NCBI GenBank assembly: GCA_029569475.1
Contig: JAKQSZ010000035.1
Coordinates: 20,253-84,252, forward strand
Origin: Candidatus Eiseniibacteriota bacterium
GTDB taxonomy: Bacteria; Eisenbacteria; RBG-16-71-46; CAIMUX01
Reading direction: 5' to 3'
DNA length: 64,000 bases
A program made the position numbers and the translations under genes. The notes beneath the pieces are model-generated. The model searched no databases and was not told where the DNA came from. It worked only from the letters and a program-made list of their open reading frames with translations. Below are positions 15,842-24,863 of this stretch, one piece after another (positions within the stretch are counted from its first letter, which is position 1; each line of letters opens with the position of its first letter).

Positions 15842-17557
15842 TCAGTGATCCGTATCGCCCGGGTCCCCGGCGAGCCCATGACAAGTGCCGTCTTCCAGGA
15901 TCACGTGCCGGGCGTGGAACGTCGAGATCGACTCGAGTTCGCCGGGGAGGTGGACCCACCTCTCCTCCGCGCTCAGTCGCTCCGCCGCCTGCCGCGCGTC
16001 CGACAGAGCCTGGGCGCGCAGACGCTCCCGGTCCTGCCGCGTAAGGACCTCCCCCGGGGGAGCGAGGTCGCCTTCCAGAGCATGATCGATGCCGAACCGC
16101 ACCGGAGGATCCTCCCATCCCCGCGGCACCCAGGCGCCCGTGTCGAGGCGGAGTTCGTAGCGGCTGAGAAACCGGCTGCCGTGCTCGGCCACGAAGTCGA
16201 CACCATCGAGGAGGTATTCGATCTCCTCGTCGCTCATCGTGTAGTGCACGTTTACCCGCACCCACCCCGGCTTGATCGCCTGACAACCGCGGCCAACAGC
16301 GCCGCGGTACCGTTCGGATGTCGGCTCGTCGATGCCCAGAAGGCGGTGGCCGTAGGGGCCGGCGCAGCTGCACCCCGCACGGGTCTGGATTCCGAAGAGG
16401 TCACAGAGCAGGCGGGTGACGAAGCGCGGGTGGAGGTAGCGGTCGCGGCTGCGGACATTGAAGGCCACGATGCCGATACGCCGGGCCGGGTCGGGGTTGC
16501 CGAGTAGCTCGATGCGCGGATCCTCGAGCCAGCGATCCATCACACGGCAGAGATGCCGGAACTCGAGCTCGCCGATCAGGGCAGAACCGAGACGCTCCTT
16601 CACCTGGACGGCCAGGGCCGCCCGCATGACTTGCAGGATGCCGGGCGTGCCAGGCTTCTCCCGCTCCTCGATGTCGGGGAGGAAGTCATGGTCGTTCGGC
16701 CCGACGTAACCCACCGTCCCGCCGCCTCCGAAACTGGGAGGAAGGTCGGGGTTGTACAAGCGCCGGTGGAAGATCAGCACGCCGCTGCTGCCCGGACCGC
16801 CCAGGAACTTGTGCGGCGAGTAGAGGATCGCGTCCGACCAGCTCCCATCCTCGCCCCGCACGTCGATGGGGTCGTACGGCGCGGCCGCGGCCCAATCGAA
16901 GCAGGCGATGGCATCGTGGCGGTGCAGCAGGCGGGCCACCGCCCGCACGTCGGTTTTCATCCCGGTCACATTGCTGGCGGCCGAGAAGCACCCGATCTTC
17001 TGCCGCCCCGCATGGCGCGGATCCGCCAGAGCGGCGTCCAACACGCCCAAGTCGACGGCGCCCTCGGCATCCTCGGGAATCTCCACGAGATGGCAGAGGC
17101 CCTCACGCCAGGGAATGACGTTGCTGTGGTGCTCGTACGGTCCGATGAAGACGACCGGCACGTCGGGAGAACGGAACAGTTCCTCGCGGCGGCGTTCCAT
17201 CAGCGCGGGGGGTACGTAGATCCCCAGGATCTGCATGAGCCGGTGGATGGCCTCGGTCGTCCCGGATCCGCAGTGGACGATCCTGTAGTCCTCGCCGGCG
17301 TGGACCGCTTCCTTCAGGATGCGCTCGGCCGCGTGCAGACGAAGCGAGGTGGCCCGGCCGGTGGCGTCGTCCTCGGTATGGGTGTTGGCGTACTCGCTGA
17401 GGGCGGTCCGCTGGAGGTAGCTCTCGATGAAAGACAGGCCCCGGCCCGAGGCGGTCCAGTCGAAGTAGTGGATCAGGCGCTCACCGAAGGGTGTCCGGAC
17501 GCGCTGGTCGCGGCCCACGGTGGAAGCGCGGAGAAAATCGAGCAACTCAGTGTCCAA
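15842..17557 (-). CDS. Class V aminotransferase / cysteine desulfurase-like PLP enzyme
   Basis: 571 residues. Starts with TTG at 17557, the only reasonable start ahead of the conserved N-terminus. It has the class V fold: FDWTASGRGLSFIESYL, then HCGSGTTEAIHRLM (cofactor phosphate binding), GPYEHHSNVIPWRE, SAASNVTGMKTDV and CFDWAAAAPYDPIDV. The PLP lysine is in SPHKFLGGPGSSG. A Cys-rich CSCAGPYGHRL stretch in the small domain could hold a persulfide-accepting Cys. About 130 residues extend beyond the usual 400-450 residue core. Whether it is a desulfurase, selenocysteine lyase or another PLP enzyme cannot be told. It is divergent from the diheme gene and no suf/isc partner genes are nearby. 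Confidence 0.82.
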   Translation of the reverse strand: MDTELLDFLRASTVGRDQRVRTPFGERLIHYFDWTASGRGLSFIESYLQRTALSEYANTHTEDDATGRATSLRLHAAERILKEAVHAGEDYRIVHCGSGTTEAIHRLMQILGIYVPPALMERRREELFRSPDVPVVFIGPYEHHSNVIPWREGLCHLVEIPEDAEGAVDLGVLDAALADPRHAGRQKIGCFSAASNVTGMKTDVRAVARLLHRHDAIACFDWAAAAPYDPIDVRGEDGSWSDAILYSPHKFLGGPGSSGVLIFHRRLYNPDLPPSFGGGGTVGYVGPNDHDFLPDIEEREKPGTPGILQVMRAALAVQVKERLGSALIGELEFRHLCRVMDRWLEDPRIELLGNPDPARRIGIVAFNVRSRDRYLHPRFVTRLLCDLFGIQTRAGCSCAGPYGHRLLGIDEPTSERYRGAVGRGCQAIKPGWVRVNVHYTMSDEEIEYLLDGVDFVAEHGSRFLSRYELRLDTGAWVPRGWEDPPVRFGIDHALEGDLAPPGEVLTRQDRERLRAQALSDARQAAERLSAEERWVHLPGELESISTFHARHVILEDGTCHGLAGDPGDTDH

Positions 17558-17633
17558 CGCGACCCACCTTCCCGACTCGGCAGACCTTCTTCATCAGCTC
17601 GCGGGGCGTGCCGCGCGACATGAACCGGCACGA

Positions 17634-17658
17634 CCCGGCAGGTTCGTGATCTGCCGGG
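17634..17658. other. 8-bp inverted repeat in a divergent promoter region
   Basis: CCCGGCAG at 17634-17641 pairs perfectly with CTGCCGGG at 17651-17658 across a 9-base loop. It sits about 75 bases upstream of the start of the aminotransferase gene and 180 upstream of the diheme gene. It could be an operator or an RNA hairpin. Confidence 0.4.
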
Positions 17659-17711
17659 CCGGCGATCGCGCTGCGGGCGTCCCGCTCCCGCGCGAAGTGT
17701 ACACGACAGAG

Positions 17712-17740
17712 TTCGGCTGCCCGATCGATCATGCTATACT
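17712..17740 (+). promoter_or_regulatory. Candidate sigma70-type promoter for the diheme propeller gene
   Basis: TATACT at 17735-17740 is one base from the consensus -10 box, and TTCGGC at 17712-17717 lies at the ideal 17-base spacing but matches the -35 box poorly. It is 100 bases before the chosen start of the downstream gene, in a locally AT-richer stretch. This is suggestive only. Confidence 0.3.
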
Positions 17741-17840
17741 CGCTGGTTGCCTCTTCCCCCGCCGGCGTGCGGCAGCCGTTCCCGCGAATCCCCTGAGAGG
17801 AGCGTCATCGCCGGCCCGATCCGGAAGGAGATCCGCTTCG

Positions 17841-20711
17841 ATGCGACTCTCGAGATCTATCCAGGCGGCTCCCCGCCGCCTCGCCGTGTCGCGGCGACGG
17901 CCCGGCCGGTCTTCCCACCGCCGGCAGGGCAGTTCAGCCAGCCTGTTGGCGTTCTGGATCCTCACTTGCGTGTGGCTTTCGTGGTGGCGGGCCGAGGCGC
18001 TGGCTGCCACCGCGGCTCCGCCGGACTTCGGGGGGGCTCCGGTGCACCCGTTGGATCTTTCGCGCGACGGCACCACCCTTTGCGCCGTGCACCTCGCGGA
18101 TGCCCGGCTGGCCATCTTCGACGTCGCTGGGGAAGGTCCCCCGATCCGCCGGGCCCTCATCCCGGTAGGCCTGGAGCCGGTCACGGTGCGCCTGCGCAAC
18201 AACCATGAGGCCTGGGTGGTGAACCACCTCTCGGATACCGTCAACCGGGTCGACTTGGCGAACGGGCGCGTTACCGCCACCCTCCGCGTCGGCGATGAGC
18301 CCACCGATCTGATCTTCGCCGGCAATCCGGAGCGGCTCTTCGTCTGCGTGCGCGGCGGGCCATCCCGCCAGGGAGCGCTGCAGGTCTTCGACCCGGACAC
18401 CCCCCTGGAGATGATCGCGGAGATCCCGTTGCGGATCTCCCGGCCTCGCGCCCTGGCCTGCTCCGCGGATCTCCAGAAGATCTACGTCTGCGCTCTCGAC
18501 GGCGGCAACCAGACCACCATTGTTCCCTACGACGCGGTGCTCCAAGGGGGAGGGGCGCCTCCGCCGGTGCCGCCGATGGACCCGTCGCTTCCCTTCCCGC
18601 CCGCTACGGGATTGATCGTGCAATGGAACGCGGGCCACTGGATGGACGAGATCGGCCGGTGGTGGGACGCCTGGCTGCCCTACCGGGTCCTGGATCATGA
18701 CATCGCCATCGTCGACGCTTCGGCACTGGTGCTGACCGGCCACGTCGGCGGGGCCGGCACGAACCTCTTCAATCTGGCCGTGCATCCGAGAACGGGCGAG
18801 ATCCACGCCACGAACCAGGAAGCGTTCAACCAGGTCCGCTTCGAGCCGAACCTCCGCGGCCATTTCGCGCAGAACCGTATCAGCGTCGTTCATCCGAGCG
18901 CCGGAACCGTCACGACGCGGCACCTCAATCCCCACATCGACTACGAGATCCCCGAGGGGAGCGAGGCTGAGCGGGCGCTCTCTCTCGGCCTGCCGCTGGA
19001 TGTGGTCATCGCCCGGGACGGCACGACCTATGTCGCCGCCTTCGGATCGCGGATGGTCGGCGTGCTCGGACCGCGCGCCGGGGTGGTCGCCCGTTTGCCG
19101 GTGGGGCGCGGCCCTTGCGGACTGGCGCTGGATGAGGACCGCGGGCTCCTGTACGTGCTCAACCGCTTCGATGCGAGCATCTCCGTTGTCGACCTGGCGC
19201 GCGGGAACTCGGTGACCGAGCCCCTGGGCTTCGATCCGACCCCCGCGTCGATCGCGGAGGGAGCCGATCTCTTCTTCCACACCAATATCAGCTCCGCCCA
19301 CGGCGATCTCTCCTGCGCCTCGTGCCATCTCTTCGGTGACGTGGACGGACTGGCCTGGGACCTGGGCAACCCCCAGGGAGAGTTCGTCGATCCGCCCTTC
19401 TACGGCCTGCATGGCTTCCACCCCATGAAGGGGCCGATGATCACGCAGAGCCTCAAGGGCCTGCCGGGGACCGGCCCGTTGCACTGGCGGGGTGACCGGC
19501 CGGCCTTCGCGGATTTCAATCCCGCCTTCGTCAGTCTGCTCGGGCTCCACCAGCCGTTCGACCCGCTCCAGATGGAACTCATCCAGGAGTACATCTTCAC
19601 CCTCCGGCACTCGCCGAACCCCTACCGGCGGCTGGATGACGGCCTTCCCCCCGGCGTCCCGGAGGCGGGCGACCCGGCCAACGGAGAGATCGTCTTCCAT
19701 CGCCCCGGCACCGACGAGTTCGCGGCCTGTGTGGATTGCCACGCACTCCCCACCGGAACCAGCGGGATGCTCTTCGACTCGGAGTTCATCCACAACCAGC
19801 AGGATTTCAAGGCTCCCCACCTGCGAGGCCTGTACAACAAGACATCCTTCGAGCTCAACGGGCGCGAGACGCTGCGCGGGTTCGGCTATACCCACGACGG
19901 GTCCTTCCATGACCTGAGGTCCTTCCTGGAAAACCCTCGATTCACGTTCCAATCCGAATCGGAGCTGGAGGACGTGCTGGCGTTTCTCCTCTGTTTCGAC
20001 TCCGGGGCCTCCGCCGCCGTCGGCGAGCAGGTCACGATCCTGCTCGAGGAGACTTCCGGGGAAGTCGACACGGAGGGTCGCGCCCGCCTCGACACCTTGA
20101 TGGCCCGCGCCGACTTCGGCGCGGCGGGCCTGGTTGCGCACGGTCCATCCGCCAACGGCGAGTCACGCGGTTGGTGCTACATCGGTGGCGGCCGCTGGAT
20201 CTCGGATCGCGAGCACGAAGGGGAGATCACGATCGATCAGCTCTTCGCCGAGGTCGCCCCCGGCGCCAACGTGACGTTCCTTGGAGTGCAGGCTGAGGAG
20301 CGGATGAGGATCGGCGTGGACCGGGACCGGGACGGGATCCGCGATGGCGATGAGCGGGATGCGGGAACCGACCCCGAGCATCCAGGGTCGGCGCCTTCGC
20401 ATGCTCCACCGGTCCGGCTCGCCGAAGCCGGGAGCCCGGACCGGCTCTCCCTCGGATCGAATCCAGCGGGCCCCGGCGGAACCAGGCTGTTGTACAACCT
20501 CGGCGCTTCCGGCCCCATCGCCCTGGTCATCTACGACGCGGGGGGACGCGCGGTGCGGCGGCTACGACAGGACGCCGTCCACGACGCCGGGGAGAACAGC
20601 GCCTGGTGGGATCTCAAGGACGAGCGCGGGCGGGCGGTCGCGGCGGGCATGTACTTCGCCCGGTTGGAGACGGGGCGGGGAAGCCAGGGCGCCAGGATCG
20701 TGGTCCGGTAG
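17841..20711 (+). CDS. Exported diheme YVTN-propeller protein with C-terminal FlgD-like module
   Basis: 956 residues from the ATG after GGAAGGAG; a longer in-frame start is open from 17520 but gives no sensible N-terminus. There is a long basic n-region, then one hydrophobic export segment (residues about 33-55). Residues about 60-460 are YVTN/NHL-type propeller blades (GLALDEDRGLLYVLNRFDAS). Two c-type heme sites follow: CASCH at residue 492 and CVDCH at 630, in a MauG/cytochrome-peroxidase-like region (HDGSFHDLRSFL). A calcium-binding-type DRDRDGIRDGDE segment comes next, and residues about 880-956 are a FlgD-like beta module that is commonly a C-terminal sorting or anchoring tail. It is likely an envelope redox protein. 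Two Met residues near the hemes (GFHPMKGPM) could be ligands. Confidence 0.85.
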   Translation: MRLSRSIQAAPRRLAVSRRRPGRSSHRRQGSSASLLAFWILTCVWLSWWRAEALAATAAPPDFGGAPVHPLDLSRDGTTLCAVHLADARLAIFDVAGEGPPIRRALIPVGLEPVTVRLRNNHEAWVVNHLSDTVNRVDLANGRVTATLRVGDEPTDLIFAGNPERLFVCVRGGPSRQGALQVFDPDTPLEMIAEIPLRISRPRALACSADLQKIYVCALDGGNQTTIVPYDAVLQGGGAPPPVPPMDPSLPFPPATGLIVQWNAGHWMDEIGRWWDAWLPYRVLDHDIAIVDASALVLTGHVGGAGTNLFNLAVHPRTGEIHATNQEAFNQVRFEPNLRGHFAQNRISVVHPSAGTVTTRHLNPHIDYEIPEGSEAERALSLGLPLDVVIARDGTTYVAAFGSRMVGVLGPRAGVVARLPVGRGPCGLALDEDRGLLYVLNRFDASISVVDLARGNSVTEPLGFDPTPASIAEGADLFFHTNISSAHGDLSCASCHLFGDVDGLAWDLGNPQGEFVDPPFYGLHGFHPMKGPMITQSLKGLPGTGPLHWRGDRPAFADFNPAFVSLLGLHQPFDPLQMELIQEYIFTLRHSPNPYRRLDDGLPPGVPEAGDPANGEIVFHRPGTDEFAACVDCHALPTGTSGMLFDSEFIHNQQDFKAPHLRGLYNKTSFELNGRETLRGFGYTHDGSFHDLRSFLENPRFTFQSESELEDVLAFLLCFDSGASAAVGEQVTILLEETSGEVDTEGRARLDTLMARADFGAAGLVAHGPSANGESRGWCYIGGGRWISDREHEGEITIDQLFAEVAPGANVTFLGVQAEERMRIGVDRDRDGIRDGDERDAGTDPEHPGSAPSHAPPVRLAEAGSPDRLSLGSNPAGPGGTRLLYNLGASGPIALVIYDAGGRAVRRLRQDAVHDAGENSAWWDLKDERGRAVAAGMYFARLETGRGSQGARIVVR

Positions 20712-20723
20712 AGGTCGACAGAA

Positions 20724-20918
20724 TCACCCGGATCGATCGGACGTGAGAGGCAGCCCGGGGCGCCTGGGATCGACGGCCAGGCCGTAGACCAGATGGCGCG
20801 GACGATCCGCCACTCGGCCCCGGGGGAAGCTGCCCTGGCCGAGTCCGCCGAAGAAGGTCGCCAGGATGGTGCTGACGACGAGGGCCGACCCTCCGAGGAT
20901 GAAGCCCAGTTGCCACAC
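20724..20918 (-). CDS. Small single-span membrane protein
   Basis: 64 residues if it starts at the GTG at 20918 (GAGG eight bases upstream). The first 25 residues, WQLGFILGGSALVVSTILAT, form one clear hydrophobic helix. The rest is short, with HLVYGLAVDPRRPG. It lies 31 bases after the stop of the spermidine-synthase-like gene on the same strand, so it would be the second gene of that operon. The frame is open further upstream, and an ATT at 20939 is another conceivable start. Function unknown. Confidence 0.45.
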   Translation of the reverse strand: MWQLGFILGGSALVVSTILATFFGGLGQGSFPRGRVADRPRHLVYGLAVDPRRPGLPLTSDRSG

Positions 20919-20949
20919 CCATCGGACCTCGTGGGCAATGGCGTCCCGG

Positions 20950-23481
20950 TTACTGGTAGTCGCCCGTGTAGTTCCGGTCGAACTCGTCCCGCGGGAACAG
21001 GTCCGAGTTGTGGTCGCCCCGGGCATAGGCCTCGCGCCCGGCCCCCTCGATCCGCGTCACCGTCATGGTATCGAGGAACTGATCGATGAGCCGGGTCGAC
21101 TCAGGCCCCAGGCCCGCGTCAGCGAAGTACTCCTGGGTCCAGGGCTCGTGCAGACGTGCGCGCACCGAGTCGGGCTCGAAGACGATCGGCTCGTTACCCG
21201 CGATGATGAAACTGGCGAAGTGGGGCGAGTGGAAGTCGAGCACGTAGGGGAAGACCTGTACGACGGTGCGCCGCGTCCGCTCCGTGGGCACATAGGTGCA
21301 GAGGATGCCGCCCGTCTTGAGCCGACTACGGCAGAGTTCGAAGAACTCCCGGGAGTAGAGAGCCCCGCTGTAGGCCATGTTGGGCTCCAGCCCGTCGGCC
21401 TCGATCATGTCGTAGAGCCGGCCATCGGTGCGCAGGGCCAGCCGGCCGTCCGTGAACGACATCCGGATGCGGGGATCCGTCAGGACCGCCCGCACACACG
21501 GGAAGGCGGCGTCTTGATCCAGCTTCCGCAGGACGTCCACCTCTGGCTTGACGATCTCGTAGACGTGGATGCGCTCCACGTGGGGCCGGCAGCCCGCGGC
21601 CCAGGCCGTGTTCCCACTGCCCAGGCCGACGATCACCGCTTCGCGGATCTCCGGGCGGGACAGCACGGGCAGGGCGCCCAGCAGCGTGTGCTCGTCGCCG
21701 AAGGGCACCTTGCTGTGCATGTTGCCGTTGACCCGCATCGAGACCCAATCGGGTCGGACGATCTGGATGGCCGCCATGCCCGTGGCGTCCTCGGCGACGA
21801 TGGCGCCACCTGGATTCATTCCATGCAGCCGCGCCCAGAAGGCGCCGGGGAAGGGAAGCAGGGCCACCAGGATGATGTGCGCCAGAGCGCCCCCGGCCAG
21901 CAGCCACCGGCGCCGGCCGGGTTCGGTCCGCCGAATCCCCAGCGCCAGAAAGACCAGTCCAAGCAGAAGGACGAACCGCAGCGAGAGCGGCGTGCCGAAG
22001 GCGCCGATCAAAAACGCGCCCGTGATCAGGCTGCCGAGCATCGAGCCGATGATGTTGGCTGTCTGCACGGCTCCGGTGCGCCAGCCGATCTGTCCCAGGC
22101 TGGTTTGCACGGTGCGTTGGAGCAGCGGGTACGTGAATCCCATGAGGAATACCGGCGCGGCCAGGAGGAAGACCGGCAGGAACAGGTAGACCAGCAGGAA
22201 CTTTGAGGTGATTTCGCCGGAGCCTTCCGCCGAGGGCTGCAGGAAACCTCGGTAGACGGCGCTGATGTCCACCCCGTCGGGCAGGTACCAGTAACTGTGC
22301 AGCTGTCCGAAGAGCGGACTCCCCGAGGGGGCGTGGGTCAACAGGACCAGACCCGCCGCGGCCAGCAGGGTGATGTTCCATTGGCCGAACAAGAAGGCGC
22401 GCTCGACCCGGCGAATCCGCTCGACCGCGGCCATCCCCGCGAAGCTCCCCAGCGCCAGGACCACGAGGAAGATCCCGAGGAGGTGCCCGAAGGTGTACGG
22501 GCTGGCCTTAAGCGCCACATCCAGGGTCCGGAACCAGAGCACTTCCAGCGAAAGGGCGATGAAACCGCTCAAGCCGTAGAGGATGACCCACCGAACCCAC
22601 GACGATCCGGATCCTTCCGGGAGCGAGACGGGCACGGAGTCCAAGCCGGGGCCCCTGGAGCGGGAGACCGAGGTCGCTGCGGATCCACCTGGATCCGAGA
22701 TGGACACCGTTGTGGGGGCCGCCGGGGACTCGGGTCCGGGGATGGCCCCCCGGGCGGATTCCAGGGGCCGCGCAGCGCCGGAGACCCCGGCGGGATCGGA
22801 GACGGCGGCGCCCGCGCGACGCGTCAGGATCAGCACGCCCGCTGCGGCGGCGAAGTTGAGTACCGCCCCGAAATAGATGGTGCCAGAGAACCCGAGGCGT
22901 CCGATCAGGAGCCAGACCGACATCAGCGCTCCGACTCCGCCGCCCAGCGTGTTGAGGCCGTAGAGCAGCGCCAGATTGCGCGCGGCCCCTGTCGTGTCCC
23001 GGATCACGCCCCGGGCAATGAAGGGCAACGAAGCCCCCATCAGCAGGGTCGGAATCAAGACGAGGCTGAAATGGATCAGCGGCAGCAGTGCGGGATAGGC
23101 CGCCAGACGGCCCAGGCGGAGGTAGGCAACGTCATAGTAAAGCCACGGACTGATGAGCGCGAAGGCGCCGATGAGGAGCTCGCAGCCGGCGAAGGCCAGG
23201 ATGGCGCGGCGCGGCGTCAGGCGGTCGGCCAGTCGCCCGCCGATCAGGCTGCCGAATCCCAGACCAGCCATGAACGCGGTCACGATCATCATGACCGAGT
23301 AGATGTGCACCCCGGAGAAGATCCCCAGGATGCGCTGCCAGATCACCTGGTAGAGAAGTGCCGCGAACCCCGAGAGAAAGAACAAGGCGCCGGCGCCCCA
23401 TCCCCCTCCCCGGATCGCGACCGCAAGCTCAGGACTGGGAAGCGTCCCCTCCTGCTGCGTGGACGTGGCTGGGAGTCGCAT
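20950..23481 (-). CDS. Membrane-fused spermidine-synthase-like protein
   Basis: 843 residues with the ATG at 23481. Residues about 20-230 and 300-560 contain some 13-14 transmembrane segments in an MFS-like arrangement (LSGFAALLYQVIWQRILGIF; GFGSLIGGRLADRLTPRRAI). They are split by a Pro/Ser-rich loop. Residues about 590-800 are a polyamine-synthase-type Rossmann domain: VIVGLGSGNTAWAAG, then VYEIVKPEVDVL, and YDMIEADGLEPNMAYSGALY followed by SREFFELC. Fused MFS/spermidine synthases are widespread in bacteria with no proven substrate. The usual catalytic DxxDP stretch is EADGLEP here, so true aminopropyltransferase activity is doubtful. Confidence 0.82.
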   Translation of the reverse strand: MRLPATSTQQEGTLPSPELAVAIRGGGWGAGALFFLSGFAALLYQVIWQRILGIFSGVHIYSVMMIVTAFMAGLGFGSLIGGRLADRLTPRRAILAFAGCELLIGAFALISPWLYYDVAYLRLGRLAAYPALLPLIHFSLVLIPTLLMGASLPFIARGVIRDTTGAARNLALLYGLNTLGGGVGALMSVWLLIGRLGFSGTIYFGAVLNFAAAAGVLILTRRAGAAVSDPAGVSGAARPLESARGAIPGPESPAAPTTVSISDPGGSAATSVSRSRGPGLDSVPVSLPEGSGSSWVRWVILYGLSGFIALSLEVLWFRTLDVALKASPYTFGHLLGIFLVVLALGSFAGMAAVERIRRVERAFLFGQWNITLLAAAGLVLLTHAPSGSPLFGQLHSYWYLPDGVDISAVYRGFLQPSAEGSGEITSKFLLVYLFLPVFLLAAPVFLMGFTYPLLQRTVQTSLGQIGWRTGAVQTANIIGSMLGSLITGAFLIGAFGTPLSLRFVLLLGLVFLALGIRRTEPGRRRWLLAGGALAHIILVALLPFPGAFWARLHGMNPGGAIVAEDATGMAAIQIVRPDWVSMRVNGNMHSKVPFGDEHTLLGALPVLSRPEIREAVIVGLGSGNTAWAAGCRPHVERIHVYEIVKPEVDVLRKLDQDAAFPCVRAVLTDPRIRMSFTDGRLALRTDGRLYDMIEADGLEPNMAYSGALYSREFFELCRSRLKTGGILCTYVPTERTRRTVVQVFPYVLDFHSPHFASFIIAGNEPIVFEPDSVRARLHEPWTQEYFADAGLGPESTRLIDQFLDTMTVTRIEGAGREAYARGDHNSDLFPRDEFDRNYTGDYQ

Positions 23482-23484
23482 TGT

Positions 23485-23497
23485 CCGGATTATCCGG
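23485..23497. promoter_or_regulatory. Perfect CCGGAT palindrome just upstream of a start codon
   Basis: CCGGATTATCCGG (6-bp arms, one central base) ends four bases before the ATG of the minus-strand membrane-synthase gene, where a ribosome-binding site is expected but no good one is seen. It could be an operator or a structure controlling initiation. Confidence 0.35.
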
Positions 23498-23771
23498 AAG
23501 CGGGGACATGGGGCGCAATGAGCATTTGGCGTGCCGTGAGGTCCGCTCTGGCGGTGCCACGTTGCCCTGGCTTGCGGGACCTCGGAGATCCGGCCATAAT
23601 CCACGGCGAAAAGCGCCCCTGGCGCTGCTGCGCATTCATCGGGGAAGGCGGGGTGCCGCTTCCACTCATCGGAAGTGAAAGCGGGCCGGCCGGGACAGGC
23701 CGGGCGGACCCCGGAGAGACCGGCCTCAGGTCGTTCCTACATAGGGGGAAGACATGGATAGGGGGAGGTTC

Positions 23772-24851
23772 ATGACGCAGTCCGACCGCGCTGGAAGCCG
23801 CACCCTCGGGCGGGCTACCTGGCTTCGAGATCTTCTGGCGCTCGCGCTTATCCTGGCGGCAACCGGGGCATGGGCCCAGGAAGGGACGGAGGAAGAGAAG
23901 AAGGTTCTGGAGCCGGGCAAATGGTACCCCAGCCTCGAGGGGGGAATCCAACTCACACAGAGCTCGTATAGCGACAACTGGTCGGGCGGCGACAAGGGAT
24001 CCATGGTCTGGGCCGCCATCGTCCAGGGGCAACTCGAGAACCAACTGCGACCGTGGGTGAACTCGCGCAGCGTCCTCAAGCTCGCCTTCGGACAGACGCA
24101 CCAGCAGAGGGCCAACGCTTCCGGCAAACGCCACTGGGAACAACCCGACAAGAGCTCGGACCTGATCGACTTCGAGACGATCGCCCGGTTCACCCTCGGC
24201 GGGTTTGTCGATCCCTTCCTCGGCTTCCGGCTCGAGTCCCAGTTCCTCGATGCCACGGACCCGCTGGGCCGGGAGATCGCCTTCAACCCGGTGAAGTACA
24301 AGGAGTCGGCCGGTGTCGCGCGGCAGATCCTGCGCACCGAGAACCGCGACCTCCTCAGCCGGTTCGGCTTCACCTTCCGCCAGAGCAGCCGCAAGTACTT
24401 CATCGAGGCCACCAGCGACCGCAAGCGCAGCGACACGACCAACGACGGCGGCCTGGAGTGGACCACCGAGTACAAGGACAAGAAGTTGACCGAACGGATC
24501 TCCTGGTCGAGCAAGGCGACCTTGTACAAACCGGTCTTCTACTCCGGGGATGACGAGTTCGACAAGCTCTCGGACGCTGTTCTTCAGGGGGCCGGCCTGG
24601 ACACGGACCTGGGAGACTTCCCCAAGGCGATCGACGCGTCGTGGGAGAACATCTTTGCCAGCCAGCTTACGAAGATCCTGTCGGTCAACCTGTACCTGAA
24701 CCTGGTCTATGACAAGTACGACAACAGCGTTGTTCCGCTGCTCGACGAGAACGGCGTGCTGAGCAATGGGACCGCGGTCAAGGCGGCGGTGCGCAAGGCC
24801 GGGCAGTACAAGCAGGTTCTGGGACTCGGGGTGACCTACCGGTTCCTCTGA
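23772..24851 (+). CDS. DUF3078-like outer-membrane beta-barrel protein
   Basis: 359 residues. The ATG at 23772 is preceded by GGGGGAGG. An in-frame ATG at 23754 also has a purine-rich site, so the start could be 6 codons longer. The signal peptide is LRDLLALALILAATGAWAQ. The mature protein shows strand after strand of alternating residues and a motif SSYSDNWSGGDKGSM typical of DUF3078 proteins. It ends GVTYRFL with the terminal Phe/Leu common in outer-membrane barrels. A role as a structural or transport barrel is inferred. It converges with signal peptidase I, with only 12 bases between. Confidence 0.72.
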   Translation: MTQSDRAGSRTLGRATWLRDLLALALILAATGAWAQEGTEEEKKVLEPGKWYPSLEGGIQLTQSSYSDNWSGGDKGSMVWAAIVQGQLENQLRPWVNSRSVLKLAFGQTHQQRANASGKRHWEQPDKSSDLIDFETIARFTLGGFVDPFLGFRLESQFLDATDPLGREIAFNPVKYKESAGVARQILRTENRDLLSRFGFTFRQSSRKYFIEATSDRKRSDTTNDGGLEWTTEYKDKKLTERISWSSKATLYKPVFYSGDDEFDKLSDAVLQGAGLDTDLGDFPKAIDASWENIFASQLTKILSVNLYLNLVYDKYDNSVVPLLDENGVLSNGTAVKAAVRKAGQYKQVLGLGVTYRFL

Positions 24852-24863
24852 TCTGATTCGGGA

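Noticed and set aside
17934..20141. A 735-codon minus-strand frame opposite the diheme gene
   Set aside because: The plus strand has propeller blades and two CxxCH sites, while the minus frame shows no recognisable features.
20866..22206. A 446-codon plus-strand frame opposite the spermidine-synthase-like gene
   Set aside because: Antisense shadow; the minus strand has membrane segments and the synthase Rossmann motif.
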